The notes: generated by a model from the letters alone, not told the origin. A DNA stretch of 64,000 nt from Phycisphaeraceae bacterium (GCA_015200025.1 CP054186.1:2678001-2742000); one strand, 5' to 3'. Shown: positions 7,094 to 16,702, counted from the stretch's first letter. Program-made: numbers and translations.

Positions 7094-9796
7094 ATGACGA
7101 CTGTTCCATCCCCTTCAGCCCCGCAGCACGCTCCCGTTCCTCAGACGCCCCCGGGCCCGCCGGCGGGGGTCTCGGGCGATTACGGCGCCGAACAGATCCA
7201 GGTGCTCGAAGGGCTCGAGGCCGTGCGCAAGAGGCCGGGGATGTACATCGGCGGGACGGGGCTCAACGCCCTGCACCACTTGGTCTATGAGGTCGTGGAC
7301 AACTCGATCGACGAGGCGATGGCGGGGCACGCCGCCGCGGTGAACGTGACCATCCACCCCGACGGCTCGTGCACCGTGACGGACGACGGGCGAGGGATCC
7401 CGATCGGCCCGATGAAGCACGACGACCCGGCGCTCAACGGCAAGCCCGCGGTCGAGGTGGTGCTCACCAAACTCCACGCGGGGGGGAAGTTCGGGCAGGA
7501 GGGCTCCGCGTACAAGGTCTCGGGCGGGTTGCACGGCGTGGGCGTGTCGTGCGTGAACGCGCTGTCCGACCGGCTCCGGTGCGAGGTCTACCGTGAGGGG
7601 CGGGTCCACGCGATCGAGTTCGAGCGCGGGCGAGTCCGGGAGCCGCTCCACGAGGTCGGGCGGATCCCCGCGGGTTCGTCGCGTGAACGCGGCACTACGG
7701 TGACGTTCCATCCCGATGCGACGATCTTCCCCGACACCACGTTCGACTTCGAGACCCTCGCGTCGAGGCTGAGGGAGCTGAGCTTCCTCAACCCGGGTGT
7801 GACGCTCCGGCTGACCGACGAGCGGGTAGGGCCCGACGGCCGGGTCCGGTCCGAGTCGTTCCGCGCCGAGAACGGTTTGATCGAGTACGTCGGCCATCTG
7901 ATGACCGGGAAGACGTCGGTCGCTCCGCCGGTGTATATCCGGCGTGAGGATCCCGCGCTGGGGCTCGTGTGCGAGGCGGCGTTCCAGTACCACGACGGGT
8001 ACAGCGAGTCGCTCCTGTCCTTCGCGAACAACATCAACAACGTCGACGGGGGGACCCACGCCGGGGGCTTCAAGGTCGCCCTCACCCGGACGCTCAACGG
8101 CTACGCCCGCAAGTCGGGCATCATCAAGGACAAGGACCCGGTCCCCAGCGGCGAGGACCTCCGCGAGGGGCTCGTCTGCATCGTCAGCGTCAAGCTCCCC
8201 AACCCGACGTTCAACAACCAGCCCAAAGAGAAGCTCCTCAACCCCGAGATCGAGGGCTTCGTGTCCGGCGCCGTCTCCGAGGCGCTCGAGGCCTGGCTCG
8301 AGGAGCACCCCGCGGACGCCAGGCGGCTGTGCCTCAAGGGCATCATCGCGGCCCAGGCGCGCGAGGCGGCCCGCAAGGCCCGCGAGCTGACCCGCCGCAA
8401 GAGCGGGCTCGAGGGCGGGGGGATGCCCCACAAACTCCGCGACTGCAAGACGCGGAACGTGGAAGAGAGCGAGATCTACATCGTCGAGGGCGATTCCGCG
8501 GGCGGGACCGCGACGCAGGGGCGCGACGTCGAGACCCAGGCGATCCTCCCGCTGCGGGGAAAGATCCTCAACGTCGAGAAAGCCCGGATCGACCGCATGC
8601 TCGCGTTCGAGGAAATCCGGACACTGATCTCGGCGCTCCGCGTGGGCATCGGGCAGGAGCAGGACCTCTCCAAGCTCCGCTATGGCAAGGTCATCATCAT
8701 GACCGACGCCGACGTCGACGGGAGCCACATCCGGACCCTGCTCCTGACGTTCTTCTACCGGCAGATGCCCGAGCTGATCCGCCGGGGGCACGTCTACCTC
8801 GCTCAGCCGCCCCTGTACCGGGTCGAGCGCACGGGCAAGAAGGGCGCCAAGACCCGCTGGTACGCGCTCAACCAGAAGATCCTCGACGACGTGCTCACGA
8901 ACAACGGTCTCGCGAACGCCGCGCTCATCGTTCGAGAGGTCCGGGGCGAGGAAGCCCGCGAGGCCGCCAGGCTCGACGGCGACCGGCTCCGGCGGGCGAT
9001 CTTCATCCTCCGGCGGCTCGTCGAACTCGCCGGGATCGCCGAGCGTCGGGGCGTGCGTTTCACGGACCTCCTCGCCGAGCGCCGGAACGACCCGTCCGGC
9101 GCGGGCCGGCTCCCGACCCACCGCGTGAGTTGGCGCGGCGGCGGCCTCTACGCCTGGACCGAAGAGCAGGCGCTCGACGTGCTCCGGGCCGAGGGGCGCA
9201 CCCTGACGGAGAGCGGCGAGGGGAACGGCGGGTCCGCCCAACTGCGGGAGTTGCACGAGAACCGCGAGCTCGATCGGCTTATCGCCGAACTGGGCGAGTT
9301 GGGCATCGACGCACGCGACTACGACCTCACCCGCGGAGAATCGGTCTCGGGCGCTCGCCTCCCGACCAAGTACGCCTGGGTCGTCAGCGACGCCGTCGCC
9401 GAGGATCCGGCCGCCGAAGCACAGCCCGCATCGGGTGTTGATACTTCCGCGGATCAAGAGGCCGCCGGTCCCGTTGAGTCGAACGACGGCGTGGCCGCCT
9501 CGGGTGCGGCCGGGCGTGTGGTCGAGGCCGAGAATCTCCCCGGGATCCTCGACGCGTTGACCACGATCGGCGAGCGGGGGCTCCGCGTCAGTCGGTTCAA
9601 GGGCCTCGGGGAGATGGACGCGTCCGAGCTCTGGCAGACCACGATGGACCCCACGTCCCGGACACTGCTGCGTGTCAGCCCGGACGCGGGGAGTTCCGCC
9701 GACCGCCTCTTCAGCGTACTCATGGGCGAGGAGGTCGAGCCCCGGCGGCGGTTCATCGAGGAGCACGCGCTGGACGTCAAGAACCTCGACGTCTGA
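7094..9796 (+). CDS. gyrB: DNA gyrase subunit B
   Basis: The ATPase subunit of the type II topoisomerase that introduces negative supercoils. I start at the ATG at 7094 (MTTVPSPSAP), giving 900 residues. GHKL signatures are RKRPGMYIGG, EVVDNSIDEA and DDGRGIPIG. The transducer carries SLLSFANNINNVDGGTH. The TOPRIM domain has EGDSAGG (about residue 465) and DADVDGSHI (about residue 536), and the C-terminal RFKGLGEMD is near residue 834. Between QPPLYRV (about 575) and RFKGLGEMD lie roughly 255 residues, a large insertion at the place where Gram-negative GyrBs carry a shorter one. Part of it (about 770-825) is Ala/Glu-rich and looks disordered. No gyrA is in view. Confidence 0.95.
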   Translation: MTTVPSPSAPQHAPVPQTPPGPPAGVSGDYGAEQIQVLEGLEAVRKRPGMYIGGTGLNALHHLVYEVVDNSIDEAMAGHAAAVNVTIHPDGSCTVTDDGRGIPIGPMKHDDPALNGKPAVEVVLTKLHAGGKFGQEGSAYKVSGGLHGVGVSCVNALSDRLRCEVYREGRVHAIEFERGRVREPLHEVGRIPAGSSRERGTTVTFHPDATIFPDTTFDFETLASRLRELSFLNPGVTLRLTDERVGPDGRVRSESFRAENGLIEYVGHLMTGKTSVAPPVYIRREDPALGLVCEAAFQYHDGYSESLLSFANNINNVDGGTHAGGFKVALTRTLNGYARKSGIIKDKDPVPSGEDLREGLVCIVSVKLPNPTFNNQPKEKLLNPEIEGFVSGAVSEALEAWLEEHPADARRLCLKGIIAAQAREAARKARELTRRKSGLEGGGMPHKLRDCKTRNVEESEIYIVEGDSAGGTATQGRDVETQAILPLRGKILNVEKARIDRMLAFEEIRTLISALRVGIGQEQDLSKLRYGKVIIMTDADVDGSHIRTLLLTFFYRQMPELIRRGHVYLAQPPLYRVERTGKKGAKTRWYALNQKILDDVLTNNGLANAALIVREVRGEEAREAARLDGDRLRRAIFILRRLVELAGIAERRGVRFTDLLAERRNDPSGAGRLPTHRVSWRGGGLYAWTEEQALDVLRAEGRTLTESGEGNGGSAQLRELHENRELDRLIAELGELGIDARDYDLTRGESVSGARLPTKYAWVVSDAVAEDPAAEAQPASGVDTSADQEAAGPVESNDGVAASGAAGRVVEAENLPGILDALTTIGERGLRVSRFKGLGEMDASELWQTTMDPTSRTLLRVSPDAGSSADRLFSVLMGEEVEPRRRFIEEHALDVKNLDV

Positions 9797-9979
9797 GCCC
9801 GTGCGCCCCGGCGGGCGTTGATTCTCGGACTCGTCCCGCCCCTCCCTCTCGGCATAGCCGCGACGATTGCGCGCGGATCGCGGCGTTGTCGCGAGGGTGT
9901 GACAATACCGGACTCCCCGCTCGTCGATCCATGCACGACGCGCACTCTCCCGGACGGGGCGTGCGTCCGGAGATCATGC

Positions 9980-11149
9980 ATGGCCGATCGTCGAGAGAAT
10001 GCCCGTGGGCCCGGCCGACCGGTAAGCAATGGGAGGGTGAACACGATCGGTGTTCAACGCCGGGACCTCGACACCATGCTCGAGGAGCTGGACGACACGC
10101 GGTGCGGAGTGGGCGCGGATTCCAAGCGGAAGCACGTGCGGTGGCCGTTCCGGAAAATCTCCGTGGAGATCGATCTGACGCAGCCCGGATCGTCGGCGCC
10201 GGTCAGGCTCTCGCTGGCGTGCCGGAACCTCTCGACGGAGGGCGTCGGCCTGATGCACAACGCGTACGTGCACGTCGGGACGCGGGTCGTCGTCCATCTC
10301 CCCCGCGGCACGGGCTCGGTGGCGTGCGCGGGCGTGGTCCGGCGTTGCGTGCACTTCCGCGGGCTGATCCACGAGGTCGGAATCCAGTTCGATAAGCCCG
10401 TCTCGCCGAAGGAGTTTCTCGAGCTCGACCCCTGGAGCGAGTGCTTCACGCGGGAGAAAGTCGAGTCCGAGTCGCTCCTCGGGTGCCTCGTTGTGGTCGA
10501 CGGGTCCGACGTCGAGCACAAGCTCATCAAGCATTATCTCCGTGAGACGCAGCTCAGGGTCCGCCGGGCGGACACGGCCCAGCAGGGGTTCGAGCTGGCC
10601 GCGGAAGGCTGCGAGTTGATCCTCTGCGCGCTGAGCCTGCCCGAGATGCCCGCGCGGGATTGGATCGACGAGCTGCGACGCCGCGGGGTCAACACGCCGG
10701 TGATCGTCACGGGCGTCGACACGACGGCCACCGGGAGGGAGGCCGCGACCGGGATCGGCGCCGCCGCGTTCATCACCAAGCCCGTGCTCCAGCCCGTGCT
10801 GCTCCGGGCGATCGCCGAGTTCATCGTGCCGGTCGCGGTGTCGGGCGGCCCCGGCGGCTCGGCGCTCCCCGCCGACCACCCCAACCGTGCCGTCGCCGAC
10901 GCGTTCGAGGTGCTCCTCCCGGATTACGCCACGCGGCTCCGGGACGCGGTGAAACGCAAGGACATCAAGGTCTGTCGAGAGGTCTCGGCCCAGGTCGCGA
11001 CGGCGGCCCCGGCCCTGGGGTTCGAGCGCCTCGGGACGCTCGCCGAGCGGGTCGCCTCGGGCCTGGGGGCAGGGGTCTCGCTCGCCGAGATCGGCGTCAC
11101 CATCGAGGCGCTGGCGTCGGCCTGCGAAACGGTGCGCCGTGCCGCCTGA
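9980..11149 (+). CDS. PilZ / degenerate receiver / degenerate HPt protein
   Basis: A 389-residue three-module protein. The ATG at 9980 is chosen because GGAG lies 7 nt upstream. An N-terminal PilZ domain (about residues 45-150) shows KRKHVRWPFRK and NLSTEGVGL, the R-x3-R-like and D/N-x-S-x2-G c-di-GMP-binding pattern. Next is a receiver-like fold (about 165-290) that keeps the lysine (FITKPVLQ) but has Ala/Cys where the phospho-acceptor Asp should be (LILCALSLPEMPA). The C-terminus (about 305-389) resembles an HPt helix bundle but reads SAQVATAAPALGFERL where an active HPt has AHxLKG, so the phosphorylatable His is Gln. Binding of c-di-GMP is plausible; phosphotransfer through this protein is not. 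It is followed 24 nt later by a hybrid kinase. Confidence 0.8.
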   Translation: MADRRENARGPGRPVSNGRVNTIGVQRRDLDTMLEELDDTRCGVGADSKRKHVRWPFRKISVEIDLTQPGSSAPVRLSLACRNLSTEGVGLMHNAYVHVGTRVVVHLPRGTGSVACAGVVRRCVHFRGLIHEVGIQFDKPVSPKEFLELDPWSECFTREKVESESLLGCLVVVDGSDVEHKLIKHYLRETQLRVRRADTAQQGFELAAEGCELILCALSLPEMPARDWIDELRRRGVNTPVIVTGVDTTATGREAATGIGAAAFITKPVLQPVLLRAIAEFIVPVAVSGGPGGSALPADHPNRAVADAFEVLLPDYATRLRDAVKRKDIKVCREVSAQVATAAPALGFERLGTLAERVASGLGAGVSLAEIGVTIEALASACETVRRAA

Positions 11150-11173
11150 CACTCGAACGCGTCGGAGGTTCCC

Positions 11174-14100
11174 GTGAGCGGTCGGCGATCCTTCGTTGTA
11201 GTGGTCTGGGCGATCGTCGCGGCCGCCCTTCTCTCGGTCGGGTCGTGGACGTGGCTCATCGCGCCGCGGCTCCACACCGAGGACGCCAAAGCCGAGGCCA
11301 CCGCCGTCGACGGCGCGGTGAAGCGGGCGATGGCCGCGATCGAGAGCCTCGCCCGTGAGCTGGAAGCCACGTGCGAGGATTGGTCGGCGTGGGACGCGAT
11401 GTACGAATACGCGGAGACCCGGAACGAAGAATTCCGCCACGCCAGCCTATCGGTCGGGAGCGTGGTCGGTATCGGGCTCTCGAGGCTCAGGGTGGTGGAC
11501 GGGTCGGGACGCGAGGTTTACCACCTCGACGTCGACTGCGCGGCCGGCGAAGCCGTCGAGCACCCGGGGCCGGTGGCTTCACCCGATCCCGCTGAGGACG
11601 GATCGTGGGGCCCGGTCCTGATCGTCGGGCCCGACGGATCCCCATCGGTCGCGTGCGCGAAGCCTATTCGGCGGTCTGACGGAACGGGTCCCGTGCACGG
11701 GCGCGTGGAGATGCACCGGCCGATCTTCGACGAGGTGGCCAGCAGGCTCGACACGCTCGCCGGGGCGCACGTCCATCTGATCGTCCCGGGCTCGACGCCG
11801 CCGGCGTCCGCCGTGGGAACCACCTCAGCGGTCCTCCCGCTGGGACCGCTCGCCTTCGGGTCGATCACGGCCAGGGTCGATGTCGACGTCTCTTCGCTCA
11901 GAGAATCCGCTCGCAGCCGGTCCGAGTCCGCCCTCGCGTTCGGCGTGCTCCAGTCGTTTATCGCGTGCGCGGTATGCGTCGCGGTCATCGTTCTGCGGGC
12001 CCGGTCGGGGGTCGCCGGAGGGGGCGAGGCCATCGGGTGGTGGCCCGTCGTCGGGGTGGGCATTATCGGGCTCGCGCTTACCGGGATCGTCACGATCCTC
12101 ACGCACCGTGTCGAGTCGGACGGCGCGAAAGATTGGACCGAGCGACGCCGCGGGGAGCGGCTCGCGGAGGTCGCGCGTGTCATCAGCGAAGGCAACGGGA
12201 GATTGTCGGCGTGGACCGCGTTCGTCGCGTCGTCGCCCGCGCTGGCGCCGCAGGCGTTCGCCGCGTACCACCGCGCGTGGTCCGGCGCGGTCATCGGGCG
12301 TGTCGCTTGGGCAAAGAGCCAGAACATCTTCGGCGGGTGGTCCTTGGTGGTCGACGTCGCGGCCCCGACGGCGTCCACCGCCGGCGTGATCGGCGTCGAT
12401 CTCCTGATCGATGACGGGTTGCGCGACGCCGCCGTCCGCGCCCGAGACAGTGGCGAGCCCGCCGCCGGGGCCGTCGGCCACAACCTGCTCGGCGCTCGGA
12501 ATGCCGACGCCATCGTGCTCCTTGCCCCCGTCTACCGAGGCGGCTTGTCGCCCAGGACGCTCTCCGATCGGCGTGAATCATTCGAAGGGGTCGTCGCGGT
12601 CGAGCTCAAGCTCTCGGCCTTGCTGTCGGGCGGGCCGGATTTCATCGGCGCGATCACCCTCGCCGACGACCCCGATGAGGCCGACGCCACCGTCGATGTC
12701 CTCGATCAGCGCCTCGGGCTCGTGTTCCCCCGTCACGACCTCAGCCCGGCGGAGGCGCCAAGGGCGAGCGTGGCGACCGGGATCGGCGGCGTGCTGCTCA
12801 CCACCGCCAGCGTCTGGCTCGCCGCCTCCTTTACGCGGAGGCACGGTCGCGTCCGGGCCGAGGTCGCTTCGAGGACCCGGGAGCTCCTCGCGGCGAACGA
12901 TTCGCTCCGTGTCGCGCTCGAACGGCAGCGTGCCATGTCGGACGACCTCAAAACCGCGAAAACCGCCGCCGAGCGTGCCGACCGGTCCAAGAGCGAGTTC
13001 CTCGCCAACATGAGCCACGAGATCAGGACCCCCATGACCGCCATCCTCGGGTTCGCCGAACTCCTCGAGCAGGGCGAGATCGACCCGCGCGAGCAGCACT
13101 CGCTCGTCTCGTCGATCCGCCTCAACGGGGAGCACCTGCTGACGGTCATCAACGACATCCTCGACGTGTCCAAGATCGAGGCCGGCGCCATGACGATCGA
13201 GTCGATCCCTACCTCGCCCCTCGCGATCGCGACCGAGGCCGCGGCGGTCCTCCGGGGCCGAGCCGCCGAGAAGGGGCTCGACCTGTCTGTCCGAGTCGAA
13301 GGGGAGATCCCGGACCGGGTGCTGAGCGACCCGACCCGCGTCAGGCAGGTCCTCGTGAATCTCATGGGCAACGCCGTCAAGTTCACCGACCGCGGGTCCG
13401 TTTCGGTCGTGGTCTCCGCGGTCAGGCCCACCGGCGACGGCGGGCCCGTCATCGAGTACCGTGTGCGTGACACCGGCTGCGGCATGACCCCCGATGAACT
13501 CGAACGCATCGGACGCCCGTTCACCCAGGCGGACTCGAGCGTCACACGCAAGTACGGCGGGACCGGCCTGGGCCTGAGCATCTGCCACCGGTTGGCGGGT
13601 CTACTGGGCGGGGGGCTCGTCGGTACAAGCCGCAAGGGCGAAGGCTCGGAGTTTCGGTTCTCGCTCACCGCGGGTGAGATCCCGGGCGAGCCGTGGTCTC
13701 ACCCCGATGGGATCGTCGGACCCGACCGTCTCGGCGAGACCCTGGGGCTCTCCGCCGAGCCCCGCCGGGTTACGAGGCGGCTTCGCGGGAGGATCCTGCT
13801 CGTCGAGGACGGGCCCGACAACCGCAGGCTCATCTCGCACGTCCTCACCCGGGCCGGGGCACAGGTCGAGTGCGCCACCAACGGACGCGAGGCGGTGGAG
13901 AAAGTGCTCGCCGCCCGGTCGGGCAAGTCCGCCTTCTCGCTCATCCTCATGGATATGCAGATGCCCGAGATGGACGGGTATCAGGCGTCCACCACGCTCC
14001 GCAAGACAGGATTCGCCGGGGCCATCATCGCCCTGACGGCCCACGCCTCGGGCTCCGACCGCGGGAAATGCCTCGCCGCGGGCTGCAACGATTACATGAC

Positions 14101-14176
14101 CAAGCCCATCGAACGCGAGAGGCTTATCAAGGCGTGTGAAGAATGGATGGGCGCCGGCGAATCCCGGGCGGCATAG
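11174..14176 (+). CDS. Hybrid histidine kinase with CHASE4 and a second extracytoplasmic sensor
   Basis: A 1000-residue membrane kinase. The GTG at 11174 follows GGAGG. A first membrane helix (residues about 7-30) leads into a CHASE4-like sensor (EDWSAWDAMYEYAE). Two more helices lie at about 255-275 and 289-310. A second extracytoplasmic region (about 315-520, RLSAWTAFVASSPAL) follows, then a helix at about 530-555. The cytoplasmic part has HisKA (SEFLANMSHEIRTPM, His615), HATPase (NAVKFT, RDTGCGM, GGTGLGLSI) and a C-terminal receiver (LVEDGPDNRR, Asp927 in LMDMQMPEMDG, MTKPI). The presence of two sensor modules is unusual. The upstream PilZ/pseudo-receiver gene, 24 nt away, is a likely partner or regulator. 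Confidence 0.92.
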   Translation: MSGRRSFVVVVWAIVAAALLSVGSWTWLIAPRLHTEDAKAEATAVDGAVKRAMAAIESLARELEATCEDWSAWDAMYEYAETRNEEFRHASLSVGSVVGIGLSRLRVVDGSGREVYHLDVDCAAGEAVEHPGPVASPDPAEDGSWGPVLIVGPDGSPSVACAKPIRRSDGTGPVHGRVEMHRPIFDEVASRLDTLAGAHVHLIVPGSTPPASAVGTTSAVLPLGPLAFGSITARVDVDVSSLRESARSRSESALAFGVLQSFIACAVCVAVIVLRARSGVAGGGEAIGWWPVVGVGIIGLALTGIVTILTHRVESDGAKDWTERRRGERLAEVARVISEGNGRLSAWTAFVASSPALAPQAFAAYHRAWSGAVIGRVAWAKSQNIFGGWSLVVDVAAPTASTAGVIGVDLLIDDGLRDAAVRARDSGEPAAGAVGHNLLGARNADAIVLLAPVYRGGLSPRTLSDRRESFEGVVAVELKLSALLSGGPDFIGAITLADDPDEADATVDVLDQRLGLVFPRHDLSPAEAPRASVATGIGGVLLTTASVWLAASFTRRHGRVRAEVASRTRELLAANDSLRVALERQRAMSDDLKTAKTAAERADRSKSEFLANMSHEIRTPMTAILGFAELLEQGEIDPREQHSLVSSIRLNGEHLLTVINDILDVSKIEAGAMTIESIPTSPLAIATEAAAVLRGRAAEKGLDLSVRVEGEIPDRVLSDPTRVRQVLVNLMGNAVKFTDRGSVSVVVSAVRPTGDGGPVIEYRVRDTGCGMTPDELERIGRPFTQADSSVTRKYGGTGLGLSICHRLAGLLGGGLVGTSRKGEGSEFRFSLTAGEIPGEPWSHPDGIVGPDRLGETLGLSAEPRRVTRRLRGRILLVEDGPDNRRLISHVLTRAGAQVECATNGREAVEKVLAARSGKSAFSLILMDMQMPEMDGYQASTTLRKTGFAGAIIALTAHASGSDRGKCLAAGCNDYMTKPIERERLIKACEEWMGAGESRAA

Positions 14177-14231
14177 GCCGCGCACCGCGGCGCCCGGGCC
14201 GATCCGCCGAATCTCTACCACCGCCAAGAAG

Positions 14232-14305
14232 GGTGACCGACGGGGCTTGAACCCGCGACCCCGAGAATCACAATCTCGTGCTCTACCAACTGAGCTACGG
14301 CCACC
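14232..14305 (-). tRNA. trnH: tRNA-His (GTG anticodon)
   Basis: The minus strand folds into a complete cloverleaf: acceptor arm GTGGCCG with CGGTCAC, D-arm GCTC/GAGC, anticodon stem CGAGA/TCTCG with loop TTGTGAT (anticodon GTG), and T-arm GCGGG-TTCAAGC-CCCGT. The extra 5' G can pair with C73, the G-1:C73 identity pair special to tRNA-His. CCA is not encoded. The gene lies between the kinase and the arsenate reductase, on the opposite strand. Confidence 0.97.
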
Positions 14306-14536
14306 ATCCGGGCGGTTCACGCCCGAGGACCGCATGGTAGGTCGCGTCAACGCTCTCCGCCATTCCGGGCACCCATGTCCGACGGTTCGTCAGGAGCGGG
14401 TACGGTAGAGGTGGGGGGGTGGGATGGGGTCGGTCAGAGGGGCGGCGTCGGCAGGGATCGCCACGAAGCGGTATGGTGTGCAGTAGGGGTTCCGCGGAGC
14501 CGATTTCACACACATCCGCCGCTGGAGAGTCCACGA

Positions 14537-14980
14537 GTGCGAGCCGATCCACGACCTCGCGTGTTGTTCCTCTGCACCGGCAACTCATGCCGGAGCCAAA
14601 TGGCCGAAGGGTGGGCCAGGGCGATTCAGAGTGCCGCGTTCGAGGCCTATTCCGCGGGGACCGACCCGAAGGGGCTCAACCCGCTGGCGGTCCGCGCGAT
14701 GGCGGAAGTCGGTATCGATATCTCGGGGCACACCAGCAAGCGGCCCGAGGACATCGGGCTCGAGTTCGATCTTGTGGTCACGGTCTGCGACGCCGCGAGT
14801 GAATCTTGCCCGGCCTTCCCCTCCGCGACCCGCGTGATCCACGCCGCCTTCGACGACCCGCCGCGATTGGCCGGGGACGCCGCGACCCCCGATGAGGCCA
14901 TGTTCCATTACCGCCGCGTCCGCGACGAGATCCGTCGATTGATCGAGACGTTGCCGGCGGCATGGTCCGGGTGCCGCTGA
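14537..14980 (+). CDS. arsC: Thioredoxin-coupled arsenate reductase (LMW phosphatase fold)
   Basis: A 147-residue protein with the P-loop of the low-molecular-weight phosphatase/ArsC family: LFLCTGNSCRSQMAEG, nucleophile Cys13. It also has the two further cysteines of the thioredoxin-coupled arsenate reductases, Cys84 and Cys91 in VCDAASESCP, which relay the disulfide in pI258-type ArsC. This supports reduction of arsenate to arsenite rather than protein tyrosine dephosphorylation. The GTG at 14537 is chosen because GGAGA lies 8 nt upstream. No arsenite pump or ArsR is adjacent; the next genes handle reactive sulfur, so a thiol-redox setting is possible. Confidence 0.88.
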   Translation: MRADPRPRVLFLCTGNSCRSQMAEGWARAIQSAAFEAYSAGTDPKGLNPLAVRAMAEVGIDISGHTSKRPEDIGLEFDLVVTVCDAASESCPAFPSATRVIHAAFDDPPRLAGDAATPDEAMFHYRRVRDEIRRLIETLPAAWSGCR

Positions 14981-15136
14981 ATCAACGTTCGGCCGTCACG
15001 GTCGAGCCCGAGATGGTCCGTGGCAGGGGCGAACGTGTGCCCGGGGGATGACATTCGGAACCTCACCGGGCCCGGGCGACTCCAACAAATGGGCGCACAC
15101 GTACGACGCCCGTGACGAACCACAAGGAGCCCGTTC

Positions 15137-16609
15137 ATGTTCATGCGGATGGTGTACGACGAGAAACTGGCCCAGGCCGCGTACCTCATCGGGTGTCAGC
15201 GGACGGGCGAGGCGATCGTGATCGACCCGGAGCGCGACGTGGACCGCTACGAGCGTCTGGCGGCGGCCAACGGGCTGCGGATCGTCGCCGTCGCAGAGAC
15301 GCACATCCACGCGGACTTTCTCTCCGGCGCGCGAGAGCTGGCCGAGAAGGGCGCGATGGTGTACGTCTCCGATGAAGGCGACGCCGACTGGAAGTACCAG
15401 TGGCTCGACAAGAAAGTCGGCGGTGGGGCGTATCACCACCGCCTGCTCAAGGACGGCGACGTGTTCATGGTGGGGAATATCGAGTTCAAGGCCGTGCACA
15501 CCCCGGGGCACACCCCCGAGCACCTGTGCTTCATGGTCACCGACCGCGGCGGCGGGGCCGACATGCCCATGGGCGTGGCGACAGGGGACTTCGTGTTCGT
15601 GGGGGATCTGGGCCGGCCCGATCTGCTGGAATCGGCGGCGGGGTTCAAGGGTCAGGCCGCCCCGTCGGCGCACCGGCTCTACGGGACGGTGCGGAAGTTC
15701 TTGGAGTGGCCGGACTACGTGCAGGTGTGGCCGGCGCACGGCGCGGGGAGCGCGTGCGGGAAGGCGCTGGGGGCTGTCCCGACGAGCACGGTGGGGTATG
15801 AAAGGCGATTCAACGCCTCGGTGCGTGCGGCGAGCAGCGAGAAGAACTTCGTGGACTACATCCTCGACGCCCAGCCCGAACCTCCGTTGTACTTCGCAAG
15901 GATGAAGCGTGACAACAAGATGGGCCCGAAAGTGCTGGGGATCGCGGGCGAGGGCGGGGGCGGGGTCCCCAGGCCGCGAGAACTGTCGGTGGATGACCTC
16001 AAGAAGGTCGTCGAGAAGAAGGCGATGGTGATCGATACCCGCCCGTGGGCGGCGTTCAAGGCGGGGCACCTCCCCGGAGCGTTGCACTTGCCGCTCAATA
16101 GTTCGTTCAGCACCGACGCGGGGTCGATGATCGACGAGAACGACGTGATCCACCTGATCATCGAGCCCGCACGCGTCGATGAGGCGGTGCGGGACTTGAT
16201 CCGAGTGGGACTGGACAGGTTCTGCGGCTGGTACGACGCGGGCAAGCTCGACGCCTTCGTCGCCGCCGGCGGCCGGACGACGACCACCGACGAGCAGAGC
16301 ATCGAGGCGGCTCGGGTGATGTTGGGCGAGGGCGGGCCGTTCGTGTTGGACGTGCGCCGGGCTTCGGAGTTTCAGGAGGGGCATATCCCCGGCGCGATCA
16401 ATATCGCGCACACCCGGCTCCTCTCGCGGCTGGGCGAGGTCCCCAAGGGCCGGCACATCCTGGTCAATTGCCGGGGCGGGGCGCGTTCGGCCCGGGCGTG
16501 TTCGCTGCTCCAGAGGCACGGGTATGAGTGCACGAATCTCGCCGGCGGGTACCTCGCGTGGGATCAGGCCAAGCCCGGGGGGGCGTGCACGAAGGGATCG
16601 TGCGCGTGA
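15137..16609 (+). CDS. Persulfide dioxygenase-like metallo-beta-lactamase fused to two rhodanese domains
   Basis: A 490-residue cytoplasmic fusion of the CstB/persulfide dioxygenase type. The ATG at 15137 has AAGGAG 8 nt upstream. The metallo-beta-lactamase part (1 to about 245) shows ETHIHADFLSGARELAEK (His56, His58, Asp60), HTPGHTPEHL and VGDLGRPDL, as in enzymes that oxidise glutathione or protein persulfides with a mononuclear iron. A first rhodanese domain (about 270-360) lacks an active-site cysteine. The second (about 385-485) has VNCRGGARSARAC with the catalytic cysteine. The protein probably oxidises persulfide and transfers sulfane sulfur. Together with the TauE permease and the rhodanese-DUF2892 gene it forms a sulfide/persulfide detoxification block. 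Confidence 0.88.
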   Translation: MFMRMVYDEKLAQAAYLIGCQRTGEAIVIDPERDVDRYERLAAANGLRIVAVAETHIHADFLSGARELAEKGAMVYVSDEGDADWKYQWLDKKVGGGAYHHRLLKDGDVFMVGNIEFKAVHTPGHTPEHLCFMVTDRGGGADMPMGVATGDFVFVGDLGRPDLLESAAGFKGQAAPSAHRLYGTVRKFLEWPDYVQVWPAHGAGSACGKALGAVPTSTVGYERRFNASVRAASSEKNFVDYILDAQPEPPLYFARMKRDNKMGPKVLGIAGEGGGGVPRPRELSVDDLKKVVEKKAMVIDTRPWAAFKAGHLPGALHLPLNSSFSTDAGSMIDENDVIHLIIEPARVDEAVRDLIRVGLDRFCGWYDAGKLDAFVAAGGRTTTTDEQSIEAARVMLGEGGPFVLDVRRASEFQEGHIPGAINIAHTRLLSRLGEVPKGRHILVNCRGGARSARACSLLQRHGYECTNLAGGYLAWDQAKPGGACTKGSCA

Positions 16610-16702
16610 GGGGCGTGCGGGCCGGACCTCGCGGCCCTTGCTCGTGCGTGATGTCCTCCCCGGCCCCGGGGGGCGGTCGCATTGGTGTGCGAGGAGCGTC
16701 CG

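Noticed and set aside
7115..9766. 883-codon minus-strand frame over gyrB
   Set aside because: Antisense shadow of a gene with all GyrB motifs.
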